Source of the DNA: Bacteroidetes bacterium GWA2_32_17
GTDB taxonomy: Bacteria; Bacteroidota; Bacteroidia; Bacteroidales; GWA2-32-17
Length of the DNA stretch: 59,793 nt
Direction of reading: 5' to 3'
NCBI GenBank assembly: GCA_001769035.1
Contig: MENF01000191.1
Span: 1 to 59,793 of the forward strand
The position numbers and the translations under genes were made by a program. The notes below the pieces were generated by a model. The model made no database searches, was not told where the DNA came from, and saw only the letters and a program-made list of their open reading frames with translations. Positions 16,600 to 25,234 of this stretch are shown piece after piece. The first letter of the stretch is position 1. Every line of letters starts with the position of its first letter.

Positions 16600-16740
16600 T
16601 GTTATACTTTGTCATTCATAGTCATACGATTGTCATTCATGGTCATACAGTTGTTATACGTGAGCATACAATTGAGTGACCATTGTTTGACTATTGTGTG
16701 ACCATTGTATTAACTATTGTGTGACCATTGTTATTATTGT
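16600..16740. repeat. Helically phased word array, copy 2
   Basis: CATAC/CATTC words start at 16613, 16623, 16634, 16644, 16655 and 16665 (10-11 bp apart), followed by CATTG/TATTG words at 16681, 16692, 16703, 16715 and 16726 (11-12 bp). It is in the same orientation relative to the downstream minus-strand gene as copy 1. It fills the spacer between the 517-residue PD40 gene and the exonuclease gene. Confidence 0.8.
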
Positions 16741-16751
16741 TTATTGTATTA

Positions 16752-18305
16752 CTATTTTTTCTTTAAATAAATATTTTGAATTATAAGAACCTGCAAGGGT
16801 TGCTCATCGCGTATTAATATATCTTTATTATATGGTAAATATGCAGAACCAATAATTTCTAATTTCCAATTTCCTGGTGGGAGTGCAATCGTGTATTTTC
16901 CATTTCTGCCGGGTTGATAACTTGCAAAAACATTATTGTTTTTATCTTTATTGTAAACTGTTATTTTTAAAACTGAATCAACTTTGCTAAATGGGACACC
17001 GTGCAATGAATCTCCAACCATAATCTTTCCTGTGAAAATAATATTAGTTTTTGGAATATCATTAAAAATCACTCTATAAATATCTAAACCGCCTATTCCA
17101 TCTGATTCGGAGCGACTAACATAGCCATAACGTGCATTTGACGTAAGAGCAATATTAAAATTATCGTAAGTATCGTTAATAGGATAGCCCAAATTTTTAG
17201 GTTCCGACCATTTATTTTCTATTAAACGACTCCTAAAAACATCATACCCTCCTATCGAATTATGCCCGTTTGATGAAAAATATAAAGTTGTACCTTCGGC
17301 AGTTATGTTTGGATAGTTCTCGTCATTTTCGGAATTTACTGGTTCGCCAAGGTTAAAAGGAATACCCCAGGTTCCATCGGGAAGTATCATTGAATAATAA
17401 ATATCGTAACCACCAAAACCACCCGGTCTATTGCTTGCAAAAAACATTGTGTCGCCAGTTTGAGAAATAGAAGCTCCTGCCTCGTCATTTTTTGTGTTAA
17501 TATTTTTTCCACAATCTTCTAATTCCGAATAAGAACCAGATTTATTTTTTTTAGAAATATAAATATCATTTGGAGCACTTAATCTATCTACATGAGTTAA
17601 TATAAGTGAACCATCTTTGTTTATACCAACAGCTTCGGCATTCTCGTCGGAATTTATTTTTGTGCTTGCGGCTTTAGCCATTTGCCATTTACCGTCAACC
17701 TTTTTGCTAAAATACACCCCTCTGATAAACTGCTGATAATCGGTATTATATTTACGTGCCGAAGAAAAAACCATAAAAGTTTCGTCTTCAGTTATAAATG
17801 GGATAAAATCATCTTGCATCGAATTAATTTCTTTTCCCATATTAACAAATGTTATATTAACTGGTTTTGTAGTTAGCGTTTTTGCATTGTTACACATTTC
17901 AACAAATCTATCTAATGCTTTCATTTCATCGGGTTTATGAGTTTTTGATTTAATGTATTCTTTAGATAACTTTAATGCCATATCAAAATCGTGACGATGA
18001 AAATATGCCTGAGCTAAATCGAATTGTAAAGTCTCAAAACTAGTACTTTTAACACTGTCGGCATACATTAAAAATGGTAATGCTTTTGCCTTATCATAAT
18101 TAGTATTCAAATAGCAGAATCCTATTCTGTAATTAACTCTGACATCAGTTTTTAATTTTTTATAACCTTTTAAATATTGTTTTAATGCTACTTCGTAGTT
18201 ACCATCTTCAAAATTAGCATCTGCATCGGTAATATCATATTGTGCAAAAGATGAAAAATTAAATAAAACAAATAACACAAATAAAAAATATGATAATTTT
18301 TTCAT
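16752..18305 (-). CDS. Exported TPR/PD40 beta-propeller protein (paralogue 1)
   Basis: A 517-residue exported protein. Residues 1-21 are a signal peptide (SSFAQ end). Residues about 22-150 are TPR-like helices (FEDGNYEVALKQYLKGYKK; YFHRHDFDMALKLSKEYI). From about 165 to 410 are PD40/WD40-like propeller repeats of the type GGYDIYYSMILPDGTWGIPFNLG and NITAEGTTLYFSSNGHNSIGGYDVFRS. The end is a carboxypeptidase-regulatory-like beta domain (about 425-517). Unlike PorE-type T9SS proteins of similar plan, it has no OmpA-like C-terminal domain. It is a tandem paralogue of the gene 24 bp upstream. Likely periplasmic or cell-envelope scaffold; function unknown. Confidence 0.8.
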   Translation of the reverse strand: MKKLSYFLFVLFVLFNFSSFAQYDITDADANFEDGNYEVALKQYLKGYKKLKTDVRVNYRIGFCYLNTNYDKAKALPFLMYADSVKSTSFETLQFDLAQAYFHRHDFDMALKLSKEYIKSKTHKPDEMKALDRFVEMCNNAKTLTTKPVNITFVNMGKEINSMQDDFIPFITEDETFMVFSSARKYNTDYQQFIRGVYFSKKVDGKWQMAKAASTKINSDENAEAVGINKDGSLILTHVDRLSAPNDIYISKKNKSGSYSELEDCGKNINTKNDEAGASISQTGDTMFFASNRPGGFGGYDIYYSMILPDGTWGIPFNLGEPVNSENDENYPNITAEGTTLYFSSNGHNSIGGYDVFRSRLIENKWSEPKNLGYPINDTYDNFNIALTSNARYGYVSRSESDGIGGLDIYRVIFNDIPKTNIIFTGKIMVGDSLHGVPFSKVDSVLKITVYNKDKNNNVFASYQPGRNGKYTIALPPGNWKLEIIGSAYLPYNKDILIRDEQPLQVLIIQNIYLKKK

Positions 18306-18328
18306 AGCAAAAAAATTAATTCTGCAAT

Positions 18329-19903
18329 TTACTGTTTTTTTGGAACAACAGAAAATGTTTTTTCAATTTCCGATTGAAACAAATTACGATCCAAAACTGT
18401 TATCTTTTCGGTATATTCATCATAACCATTAACTTGCACTACAAGTTTATAATTGCCTGCTGGAAGTATGGCAATAAATCTATCTAAATTATTATTATAA
18501 ATATATTTTCCGAAAATATTGTTTTTTGAATCATAAATAGAAATATTGAGCATTTGGTTATTGTTTTTCCATTCTTTTTTAAGTGAGTCTAATGAATTTA
18601 CAATTTTACCTTTTATTACCGTTAACGGTTCATCAATATCTTTAAAAGTAGCTCTGTAAATGTCTAACCCGCCATATCCTTCTTTTCTAATTGAAGATAT
18701 ATATGCGTATCTACGGTTACCTGCAATTGAGATAGTTACATCGTCGCCAGGTGTATTTATTGGGTATCCAAGGTTTATCGGTGGATTCCATTCGCCGGTT
18801 ATTTCATTTAAATTTGATACAAATAAATCGAATCCGCCTATACTGTTGTGTCCTTTACTAGCAAAATAAAGTATTTTGCCATCGGGTGAAACATTCGGAC
18901 AAATTTCATCATAAGGTGAATTAATAACATTCCCCAAATTTTTTGGTGGTCCCCACGTTCCGTTTGGTAATTTACGATACATATAAATATCGTAATTTCC
19001 TTTACTGTCATCTTTTACTTGTGAAAGATATATAGTGTTATTATCGGTCGAGATGCATGCTCCCGAAGTTAATTTACTACCAAGAGGGTCAAACCAATCA
19101 TTAACTGTTTCGAATTTAAAAAGTTTACTTTTTAATAAAGCCATATCAACTTCGCTATATGCGTTTGAAAAATTTCCACAAACGAATAATTTTTTACCAT
19201 CATTGCTTAATCCAACAGTTTTTTCGTTATCATTTGTATTGATATATTGAAGTGGTGAGCCAAAAGTCCAAGAATTATTTTCGGGAAAACTTATATAAAT
19301 ATTCTGGTCGAACATTTTTGTTCCCTGGTCGAATTTCTTGTCAGAAGTATAAACTATAAATTCTTCATTAACCGGGACGAATGGGTTAAAATCGTTAGAT
19401 GAAGAATTAATATTTGAACCTAAATTTTCGAATGAAACGCTTACAGGTTTATTCATCAATTCGATAGCCGATTCGCACATTTTAATAAACCTGTGAGAAT
19501 TTGCTACAATTTCGTCGTCGGTTTCGCCTGAATTAATATAGGTATTAAACATATCCATAGCATCGTTAAACTCATATTTGAACATATAAGATTGTGCGAG
19601 CCAATACATTACATCGGTTATTACATCTTTATTACCAATTAATGGCTCTAAAACTTTTAAAGTTTTATCAATATCAAAGCCAGCTTGAAAATTTGATACT
19701 CCAAAGCGATATTTATAATCTAATTTATTAGGGTTAATTGTTATAAGTTTTTCATATTCCGATGCAGCAAGCTTATAGTTATTGTTTTGCCAATCTTTAT
19801 TAGCCTGTTTTTCGAGTTCAGTTTCTACTACTGTAGTTTGTTGTGAAAATGTAAAATTTACACAAAAAGTAAAAATTAACAAAATAAAAAATTCTTTTAT
19901 CAT
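18329..19903 (-). CDS. Exported TPR/PD40 beta-propeller protein (paralogue 2)
   Basis: A 524-residue paralogue of the following gene with the same order: signal peptide (1-20, ending FTFSQ), TPR-like helices (WQNNNYKLAASEYEKLITINP), PD40 repeats (about 175-420, including CPNVSPDGKILYFASKGHNSIGGFDLF), and a C-terminal beta domain (KGKIVNSLDSLKKEW...). No OmpA domain is present. It lies between dnaN upstream (separated by a terminator) and paralogue 1 (24 bp downstream), so the two probably form one transcription unit. Proteins of this plan are often linked to PorP/SprF secretion proteins in Bacteroidota; that link is an inference here. Confidence 0.8.
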   Translation of the reverse strand: MIKEFFILLIFTFCVNFTFSQQTTVVETELEKQANKDWQNNNYKLAASEYEKLITINPNKLDYKYRFGVSNFQAGFDIDKTLKVLEPLIGNKDVITDVMYWLAQSYMFKYEFNDAMDMFNTYINSGETDDEIVANSHRFIKMCESAIELMNKPVSVSFENLGSNINSSSNDFNPFVPVNEEFIVYTSDKKFDQGTKMFDQNIYISFPENNSWTFGSPLQYINTNDNEKTVGLSNDGKKLFVCGNFSNAYSEVDMALLKSKLFKFETVNDWFDPLGSKLTSGACISTDNNTIYLSQVKDDSKGNYDIYMYRKLPNGTWGPPKNLGNVINSPYDEICPNVSPDGKILYFASKGHNSIGGFDLFVSNLNEITGEWNPPINLGYPINTPGDDVTISIAGNRRYAYISSIRKEGYGGLDIYRATFKDIDEPLTVIKGKIVNSLDSLKKEWKNNNQMLNISIYDSKNNIFGKYIYNNNLDRFIAILPAGNYKLVVQVNGYDEYTEKITVLDRNLFQSEIEKTFSVVPKKQ

Positions 19904-19920
19904 AATTTTATTGTATTAAA

Positions 19921-19945
19921 AAAAAAGGAAACCTCACGGTTTCCT
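19921..19945 (-). terminator. Rho-independent terminator of dnaN
   Basis: On the minus strand, AGGAAACC, a 4-nt loop and GGTTTCCT are followed by a run of T, 21 bp after the dnaN stop codon. Confidence 0.8.
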
Positions 19946-19965
19946 GAATATAAAAAATAATTTTA

Positions 19966-21099
19966 TTAGTTATCGTTTAACATCATTGGCATAATAAGCA
20001 TTAAAATATCTTCATCTTTGTTTTCGCTGTTAGCTGGTAAAATTATTCCGGCACGTGTTGGATCGGAAAGTTCGAAACAAACTTCAGTTGAAGATAAATT
20101 TAACAATATATCCATTAGAAACAACGATTTAAATCCAATTTCCATAGCTTCACCTTCGAAAGTGCAAGGGATTCTTTCGACAGCAGAAATCGAAAAATCA
20201 ATATCCTGTGCCGAAATAGTTAGTTGGTTACCAGTTATTTGCAAACGTACCAAATTTGTTGCCTGATTAGAAAAAACTGTTACTCTTTTTAAACTGTTTA
20301 TAAGTTCTACTCTGTCAACTGTAAGCTTATTAGGGTTATCAATTGGAATAACAGCATTATAAGCAGGATAATTTCCTTCGACCAATCTGCAAATTAATTT
20401 ATTTGATAAGATATTAAAAAATGCATTTTTTTCATCAAATTCAACTTCTACTTCGGTAGAACCTTTAGCAATTAAGTTTTTAAGTAGAGAAGCTGGCTTT
20501 TTGGGAAGTATAAATGATGAAGTAATATCTGTAGAAACATTAAATCTTTTGTATCTTACTAATTTATGTGCATCTGTAGAAACAAATCGGATTTCTTCGG
20601 GACTAATTTCAATAAATATACCATTCATTACGGGGCGAAGTTCATCTTCGGCAGTAGCAAAAATAGTTTTATTAATTCCATTTAATAATAATTCGGCAGA
20701 TAATTGAATTTTCGAACCCTTACCTTTTTTTATTGTTGGTAATTTTGGGAATTCGTTTCCATTTTGTCCAACTAAAGAAAATTTTCCATTTTGAGATAAA
20801 ACCTCTACACTAAATGTATCAGTATCAATGTTAAACGTAAGCGGTTGCTCCGAAAACTCTTTTAAAATATCTGACAATCGTTTAGCTTCAATAGCAATCA
20901 TTCCTTCACCCTCAACATTTGACAATTCAATATTGGTAATTAATGTTGATTCTAAATCGGAAGCTGTAATTTGTAAGTTTTTCTTTTCAATTTGAAATAA
21001 AAAATTATCAAGAATTGGTAAAGAATTTTTTGAATTAATAACTTGCTTAACCGACTGTAAATGAGCGTATAACTCAGAACTTGAAATTATAAAATTCAT
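19966..21099 (-). CDS. dnaN: DNA polymerase III sliding clamp (beta subunit)
   Basis: DnaN forms the ring-shaped dimer that tethers DNA polymerase III to DNA. The 377-residue product has the expected length and three-fold repeated architecture, beginning MNFIISSSELYAHLQSVKQVI, with NSKNSLPILDNFLF, TAEDELRPVMNGIFIEI and the C-terminal ILMLIMPMML strand. It is not next to dnaA or recF here, but the Bacteroidota often separate these. A near-consensus promoter box (TATCTTTA on the minus strand near 21150) lies 50 bp upstream, and a terminator follows. Confidence 0.96.
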   Translation of the reverse strand: MNFIISSSELYAHLQSVKQVINSKNSLPILDNFLFQIEKKNLQITASDLESTLITNIELSNVEGEGMIAIEAKRLSDILKEFSEQPLTFNIDTDTFSVEVLSQNGKFSLVGQNGNEFPKLPTIKKGKGSKIQLSAELLLNGINKTIFATAEDELRPVMNGIFIEISPEEIRFVSTDAHKLVRYKRFNVSTDITSSFILPKKPASLLKNLIAKGSTEVEVEFDEKNAFFNILSNKLICRLVEGNYPAYNAVIPIDNPNKLTVDRVELINSLKRVTVFSNQATNLVRLQITGNQLTISAQDIDFSISAVERIPCTFEGEAMEIGFKSLFLMDILLNLSSTEVCFELSDPTRAGIILPANSENKDEDILMLIMPMMLNDN

Positions 21100-21314
21100 A
21101 TTTATTTAATTTAATTATTATTAATATTCGTTAACCTAAATTTATTTGTAAAGATATAATTGTTTATTGAATATTTCAAAAAAAATATTTTTTTTCGAAA
21201 TTAATAATTTTGTCTGTCTGTAATATCAATATTTGGTTCATTTGTTTGTGGTTTTTAGTTTGTTGTTAAATAATAAACTATGAACATAGAGTTTTTTTGA
21301 ACAATAAACATTTT
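21100..21314. other. Gene-free spacer upstream of dnaN with repeat remnants
   Basis: No gene is supported. It contains the dnaN leader, a remnant GTCTGTCTGTAATATCAA near 21212 resembling the left terminus of copy C of the TA-flanked elements, and AACAATAAAC-type words up to the target duplication of the element at 21315. Confidence 0.5.
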
Positions 21315-21589
21315 GTAACTACTCACCTCATAAAAAATCCTTTACTAATCTTATGCGTATTATTTCTCGCAAAGACGCAATGCTCGCAAAGTTTTAAGAA
21401 CGCAAAGTTAAAAAAATCATAAATGATTTTTTTCATTGCGTGCTTACAGCAGATTTATTATTCGAGATATGTAAACTTCTCATTATTCATCATTTTTATC
21501 TGATATCTACTGAAGCTTCGGTACGAGATTTTTTTCCTTGCGTACCTTGCGCCTTTGCGTGACAACTTTTATGGCTGCTGAATAGTTAC
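21315..21589. mobile_element. GTAACTA-ended MITE-like element, copy F, with 8-bp target duplication
   Basis: Termini GTAACTACTCA and TGAATAGTTAC are inverted repeats. The 8-bp sequence AACATTTT flanks both sides (21307-21314 and 21590-21597), a target-site duplication. The interior has repeated CGCAAAG words and a hairpin AAAAAATCAT/ATGATTTTTT. It is homologous, in opposite orientation, to the element at 50712-51118. No reading frame is supported. Confidence 0.85.
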
Positions 21590-21732
21590 AACATTTTTAA
21601 ACTAAGCTTCGGAGTTGGAGTATTTAAAAACCTCTAACTTAAAACCATAAACTCGAAACTCGAAACTCGAAACTATAAACTTTTTAAACATTGAAAAATT
21701 ACAAATCAAAAAATATTATCATTCTGTACTCA

Positions 21733-21790
21733 TTTTTGTCATACTGAACTGCCTGCCCTGAGTTTGACAAAGGGATGGTGAAGAATCTAT
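21733..21790. repeat. GTCATACTGA...GAAGAATCT intergenic repeat
   Basis: Resembles the GTCATTCTGAGcgnagcGAAGAATCT repeat that I recall as frequent in Bacteroidota intergenic DNA. Related sequences occur at 54881-54910 and, more degraded, near 31770-31830. It lies against the 3' end of the Nudix gene. Confidence 0.5.
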
Positions 21791-22389
21791 TTACAAAAAT
21801 TAATCACCTGTCTTATTGATGGATACGAATCAACTAATTTTTTTTTAAATTCTTCGGGTTTGAGCCAAATAGCTTTTTCAATATTTTCAATTGATTGTGG
21901 AATAAGCTCAGGTACATAGTTAATTATTAAATTAAACCAATAAGTTTTTTTAAGAATTTTTTGACCATTTAGTATATAGGTATGGTAAGTATCACAAATT
22001 TTACTTATAATTTTATGCTCATTAATTCCACATTCCTCTGATATTTCGCGTAATGCAGCATGCTCGGGACTTTCACCTTTTTCAATTTTACCTTTTGGCA
22101 AGTCCCATTTTTTTAATCTGTAAATTGTTAATATTTCACCATTAGGGTTTTTTACAACTCCGCCGGCTGCTTCAATAAATTTAAAATTTTTAATAAAATT
22201 ATTCCATGCAAAGCCAACATTTTTTGTATAAAAATAAAAAATTTTTATTTCGACATTAGTTTCAAAATAATTCACAAATTTTGATATATCTTCGGGCTTG
22301 TAAAATTTATTATTTTCGCTGTTATTTTTCGAAAATTCATTTGTAATAATAAAACTTCTATCTAAATAATATACAATAAATTGTAACAT
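21787..22389 (-). CDS. Nudix hydrolase
   Basis: A 200-residue Nudix hydrolase. The Nudix box is complete in GKIEKGESPEHAALREISEECGI (G-x5-E-x7-REU-x-EE-x-GU, about residues 104-126). About 70 residues precede the Nudix fold, as in related Bacteroidota proteins, so the long start is kept. Substrate is unknown; family members hydrolyse nucleoside diphosphate derivatives. The gene is divergent from pyrE with only 2 bp between the two start codons, so each promoter must lie in the other coding region or the two share a regulatory zone. A link to nucleotide metabolism fits the pyrE neighbour. Confidence 0.9.
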   Translation of the reverse strand: MLQFIVYYLDRSFIITNEFSKNNSENNKFYKPEDISKFVNYFETNVEIKIFYFYTKNVGFAWNNFIKNFKFIEAAGGVVKNPNGEILTIYRLKKWDLPKGKIEKGESPEHAALREISEECGINEHKIISKICDTYHTYILNGQKILKKTYWFNLIINYVPELIPQSIENIEKAIWLKPEEFKKKLVDSYPSIRQVINFCK

Positions 22390-22391
22390 AT

Positions 22392-23027
22392 ATGGAAAAT
22401 ATTAATAAAAAAGTTGCCGAATATTTATTGCAAATAAAAGCAATAAAATTGAGTCCGTCAAATCCTTTTACGTGGGCATCGGGTTGGAAATCGCCTATTT
22501 ATTGCGATAACCGAAAAACATTGTCGTATCCCGAAGTGCGAAATTATATTCGCGATAGTTTTGTAAAAGTAATAAAAAACGAATTTGACGATGTTGATGT
22601 AATTGCAGGAGTTGCAACAGGAGCAATTGCACAAGGTGTTTTGGTTGCACAAACATTAAATAAACCTTTTGTTTATGTTCGTTCCGAAGCAAAAAATCAT
22701 GGATTAGAAAATTTAATCGAAGGCGTTATAGAAAAAGGACAGAAAGTAGTAGTAATTGAAGATTTAATTTCAACAGGCGGAAGTAGTTTAAAAGCTGTGG
22801 AAGCATTGCGTAGTGCAGATTGCAAAGTTTTAGGAATGGCAGCCATTTTTACTTACGAATTTCCTACAGCAATACATAATTTCGCACATTTAGCATGCCG
22901 ATTAACAACTTTAAGCAATTATACTTCGTTAATATCAACTGCATTAGAATCAGGTTATATTTCCGAATCGGATGTTGAAGCATTAAAACAATGGCGTATT
23001 GACCCTGCTAATTGGAAAAAGAACTAA
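22392..23027 (+). CDS. pyrE: Orotate phosphoribosyltransferase
   Basis: PyrE converts orotate and PRPP to orotidine 5'-monophosphate in pyrimidine synthesis. The 211-residue product has SPSNPFTWASGWKSPIYCDNR at the start, AGVATGAIAQGVLVAQ, the catalytic loop region YVRSEAKNHG and the PRPP-binding motif VVVIEDLISTGGSSLKAVEAL. Length is normal. The start codon is 2 bp from that of the divergent Nudix gene. An SRPBCC-domain gene follows after a 177-bp spacer of repeat words. Confidence 0.95.
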   Translation: MENINKKVAEYLLQIKAIKLSPSNPFTWASGWKSPIYCDNRKTLSYPEVRNYIRDSFVKVIKNEFDDVDVIAGVATGAIAQGVLVAQTLNKPFVYVRSEAKNHGLENLIEGVIEKGQKVVVIEDLISTGGSSLKAVEALRSADCKVLGMAAIFTYEFPTAIHNFAHLACRLTTLSNYTSLISTALESGYISESDVEALKQWRIDPANWKKN

Positions 23028-23040
23028 TAACAATTTCAAC

Positions 23041-23204
23041 AAAATGTAAACAGTTGGCAGTGAACAATGAAAAAAAGTATTAAGTACAAAGTATTAAGTA
23101 CAAAGAATGTAAAAACAATGAACAGTGAACAAACTCGAAACTGTAAACTCGAAACTAATAACATTTTTGAACAATAAACCCGAAACTATAAACTTTTTAA
23201 AAGA
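23041..23204. repeat. AACAATGAACAGTGAAC / AAACTCGAAAC word spacer
   Basis: The whole spacer between pyrE and the SRPBCC gene consists of short degenerate words (CAGTGAACAATGAA, AAGTATTAAGTACAA twice, AAACTCGAAACT, GAACAATAAACCCGAAAC). The same vocabulary appears at 55011-55130, 58621-58700, 21640-21690 and 37105-37165. No reading frame or hairpin is convincing. Confidence 0.6.
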
Positions 23205-23606
23205 ATGCAAATTGAAAGTAAAATAGGTAAAATTTTACGCACATCCGAAGCAATTTACAATATAATTAGCGACTTTAGCAAAATAGAACCTTTAATTCCA
23301 ATTCCAAAAGAAAAAGTAAAAGATTTTACTACAACTGAAGATGTTTGCAGCTTTACTGCCGAAGGCGCCGGAACTATTGAATTAAAAATTGTAAATCGTG
23401 AACCATTTTCACTTGTAAAATATACCGGCGGAGGCGACATCCCTTTAAAATTTTTCATTTGGATTCAATTAAAGGAAGCCAAACCCAATGATACAAGAAT
23501 AAAAATTACTTTTAGAGCCGACATTCCAAAAGCAATGGAAGTTATGTTTAAAAGCAAAGTTGAAAAAGCATTAAACAGTTTAATTGATAAAATATCAGGC
23601 ATTTAA
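23205..23606 (+). CDS. SRPBCC-family (START-like) protein
   Basis: A 133-residue protein of the SRPBCC/polyketide-cyclase-like fold. The sequence begins MQIESKIGKILRTSEAIYNIISDFSKIEPLIP, the usual opening strand and helix, then VCSFTAEGAGTIELKIVNREP and a long C-terminal helix (MEVMFKSKVEKALNSLIDKISG). The fold forms a deep hydrophobic pocket, and the ligand is unknown. In Bacteroidota I recall this family often lying after pyrE, which fits here. No catalytic motif can be assigned. Confidence 0.8.
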   Translation: MQIESKIGKILRTSEAIYNIISDFSKIEPLIPIPKEKVKDFTTTEDVCSFTAEGAGTIELKIVNREPFSLVKYTGGGDIPLKFFIWIQLKEAKPNDTRIKITFRADIPKAMEVMFKSKVEKALNSLIDKISGI

Positions 23607-23646
23607 TTTTTTTTGAAAAAAATTTTTTTTATATAAAATATGTTTT

Positions 23647-23654
23647 TATCTTTG
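23647..23654 (+). promoter_or_regulatory. Promoter -7 box of lipoprotein gene 23692-24555
   Basis: TATCTTTG matches TAnnTTTG, 37 bp before the ATG at 23692. Confidence 0.6.
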
Positions 23655-23691
23655 CCTCAATTAAAAAATTATTAACTTAAATTAATTTAAT

Positions 23692-24555
23692 ATGAAAAAA
23701 GTAAAATTTTTAGCTCTTATGTTTTTAGCAGGTGCAACTTTATTTTCAAGTTGTAAAAAGGATGAAGAAACAGTTGCTGACCCAACTATTTCTTTTCAGG
23801 GAGGTACAACTTCTTTAGTATTTACCGGAGCAAATTCAATAGATGTAAATATTACATTTGCAGCCGAAGGAAAAATTGAATCAGTTTCTTTAAACGGACC
23901 AAGTTTAACTGGAACAGGAACAACAACTACCGATATTACCAGTAAAATGGGAACTACCCATACTGATAATGGAAGAAATCAAACATCAGTAATTTATTTA
24001 TTTCAAGTTAGTTCTACAGATTTAATAGCAGCTTTTTTAAACCACACTTCTTTAACTTATACTTTTACTGTTAATGACCAACAGCCGGTTTCTACTACTG
24101 GTACATTTACAGTTACAATGCCTGCTGCAAACACTCCATTTGCAACAGAAGTAACTTCAGGGACTTTCTATCATATTGCTGGTTTGTTGCATGGTGCATA
24201 CAATCTCGATGGAGATGCAACAGTAGGTTCAAGTGGAACTGCTTCAACAAAATCGATGGTAAACACAGACGCTGCTGGAGCTACATTTACTGGAAGTTGG
24301 GCTTCTGATGCTGCTAACGCTACTCAATATGTAAAAACAACTACTGCTTATGCTGACATCTATCAAGAAAATGCAGCTACTCTTTATGCTGCTGGTACAG
24401 CTAACGCAAATGTAACTGGTCCTGCTGCTAATGATGTATATATTGGTAAAAAAGGAACAACTTATTATGTAATTTCAATATTAACAGTTGAACCTACTTA
24501 CAGTGATAATACAGGTAATAATCATGGTAGAATTACTTTCAAATACAAAAAATAA
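23692..24555 (+). CDS. Hypothetical lipoprotein
   Basis: A 287-residue lipoprotein. The signal peptide ends in the lipobox TLFSSC (Cys21), followed by KKDEET, a typical surface-export-like acidic/lysine segment. The mature protein looks like two beta-rich halves, the first (about 30-150) with an immunoglobulin-like pattern of Thr-rich strands, the second beginning FATEVTSGTFYHIAGLLHGAYNLDG and ending GRITFKYKK. I do not recognise a family. It has its own promoter and terminator (24573-24603), so it is monocistronic. Confidence 0.75.
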   Translation: MKKVKFLALMFLAGATLFSSCKKDEETVADPTISFQGGTTSLVFTGANSIDVNITFAAEGKIESVSLNGPSLTGTGTTTTDITSKMGTTHTDNGRNQTSVIYLFQVSSTDLIAAFLNHTSLTYTFTVNDQQPVSTTGTFTVTMPAANTPFATEVTSGTFYHIAGLLHGAYNLDGDATVGSSGTASTKSMVNTDAAGATFTGSWASDAANATQYVKTTTAYADIYQENAATLYAAGTANANVTGPAANDVYIGKKGTTYYVISILTVEPTYSDNTGNNHGRITFKYKK

Positions 24556-24572
24556 TATTCTAATTTTTATTT

Positions 24573-24603
24573 AAAAAGCTGTCTTAATCGGGCAGCTTTT
24601 TTT
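24573..24603 (+). terminator. Rho-independent terminator after lipoprotein gene
   Basis: AAAAAGCTGTC pairs with GGGCAGCTTTTT around a 6-nt loop and runs into T residues, 18 bp after the stop codon at 24555. Confidence 0.8.
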
Positions 24604-24627
24604 ATTTATTGCATTTAGTTCATATCC

Positions 24628-24708
24628 TTTGGCTCGTGTCCCCAATTTTTTGTCCACACCCTCAATTGGTTCGTGTCCCCACGAACCAATTTTTTTATCC
24701 ACACTCAT
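24628..24708. repeat. Paired CGTGTCCCC direct repeats with a 12-bp perfect hairpin
   Basis: Two direct copies of a unit (TGGCTCGTGTCCCCAATTTT...TCCACAC, and TTGGTTCGTGTCCCCACGAA...TCCACAC). The second contains a perfect stem, AATTGGTTCGTG (24664-24675) with CACGAACCAATT (24680-24691), a 4-base loop and a following T run. It could act as a second terminator before the small exported protein gene. Confidence 0.65.
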
Positions 24709-24761
24709 CTTTTTAATAAAACAAATTATAATTAAAAAAATATTCATTTGATTTTTTTTCT

Positions 24762-24769
24762 TATTTTTG
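24762..24769 (+). promoter_or_regulatory. Promoter -7 box of gene 24845-25171
   Basis: TATTTTTG matches TAnnTTTG. Its last three bases could be read as a TTG start codon in frame with the gene, but a promoter is the better reading because a secretion signal begins at the ATG 75 bp further on. Confidence 0.6.
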
Positions 24770-24844
24770 TATAAAATTTATGTTTTCAGGCAACCTAAAC
24801 TATCAATAAATTGTCTTATTAAAAATAATTTAAACAATAAAAAA

Positions 24845-25171
24845 ATGAAAATTTTAATTTTTGTAACAATTTTTATGCTGCCATTACTATCATTTTCGCA
24901 GCAAACAGTAAACAAAGAACCTAACAAGAAAAGTAAATCAACTGCTATTGTTGTAAATAAGCAAATTAAACCGTTAGTAATTCATAGCGAACGTCCAACC
25001 TATATTTATTCTGATGAATACAGGAATGCAAACGGAGTTCCCGAAGATTTTCCAAAGTATATAAATACAGGAAACTCAAAAACAGATGCCGATAACTATT
25101 ATCAGCAAAAACAATTATGGATAAAGAATAATCCCGAACGTTTCGAAAAAATTAAACATTTAGCATTATAA
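24845..25171 (+). CDS. Small exported protein of unknown function
   Basis: A 108-residue protein with a signal peptide at residues 1-20 (MKILIFVTIFMLPLLSFSQQ). The mature part is hydrophilic: a Lys-rich stretch (NKEPNKKSKSTAIVVNKQ), then VIHSERPTYIYSDEYRN, GVPEDFPKYINTGNSKTDADNYYQQKQLWIKNNPERFEK. The end (KYINTGNxxxDxxxYxxxKxxWIxxNPxxY) resembles a tail I recall on many small Bacteroidota exported proteins, but no function is known. The start was set at the ATG at 24845, not the TTG at 24767, which overlaps the promoter box. A repeat leader and the adhesin gene follow. Confidence 0.75.
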   Translation: MKILIFVTIFMLPLLSFSQQTVNKEPNKKSKSTAIVVNKQIKPLVIHSERPTYIYSDEYRNANGVPEDFPKYINTGNSKTDADNYYQQKQLWIKNNPERFEKIKHLAL

Positions 25172-25234
25172 CTTAACTCACAAAAAAATTATGAAACATC
25201 CACTACTAAATAAAAACACACAAGGGAATGATTA

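Noticed and set aside
24767-24844. N-terminal extension of the small exported protein from a TTG codon
   Set aside because: The TTG is the end of the promoter box TATTTTTG, and a signal peptide begins at the ATG at 24845.
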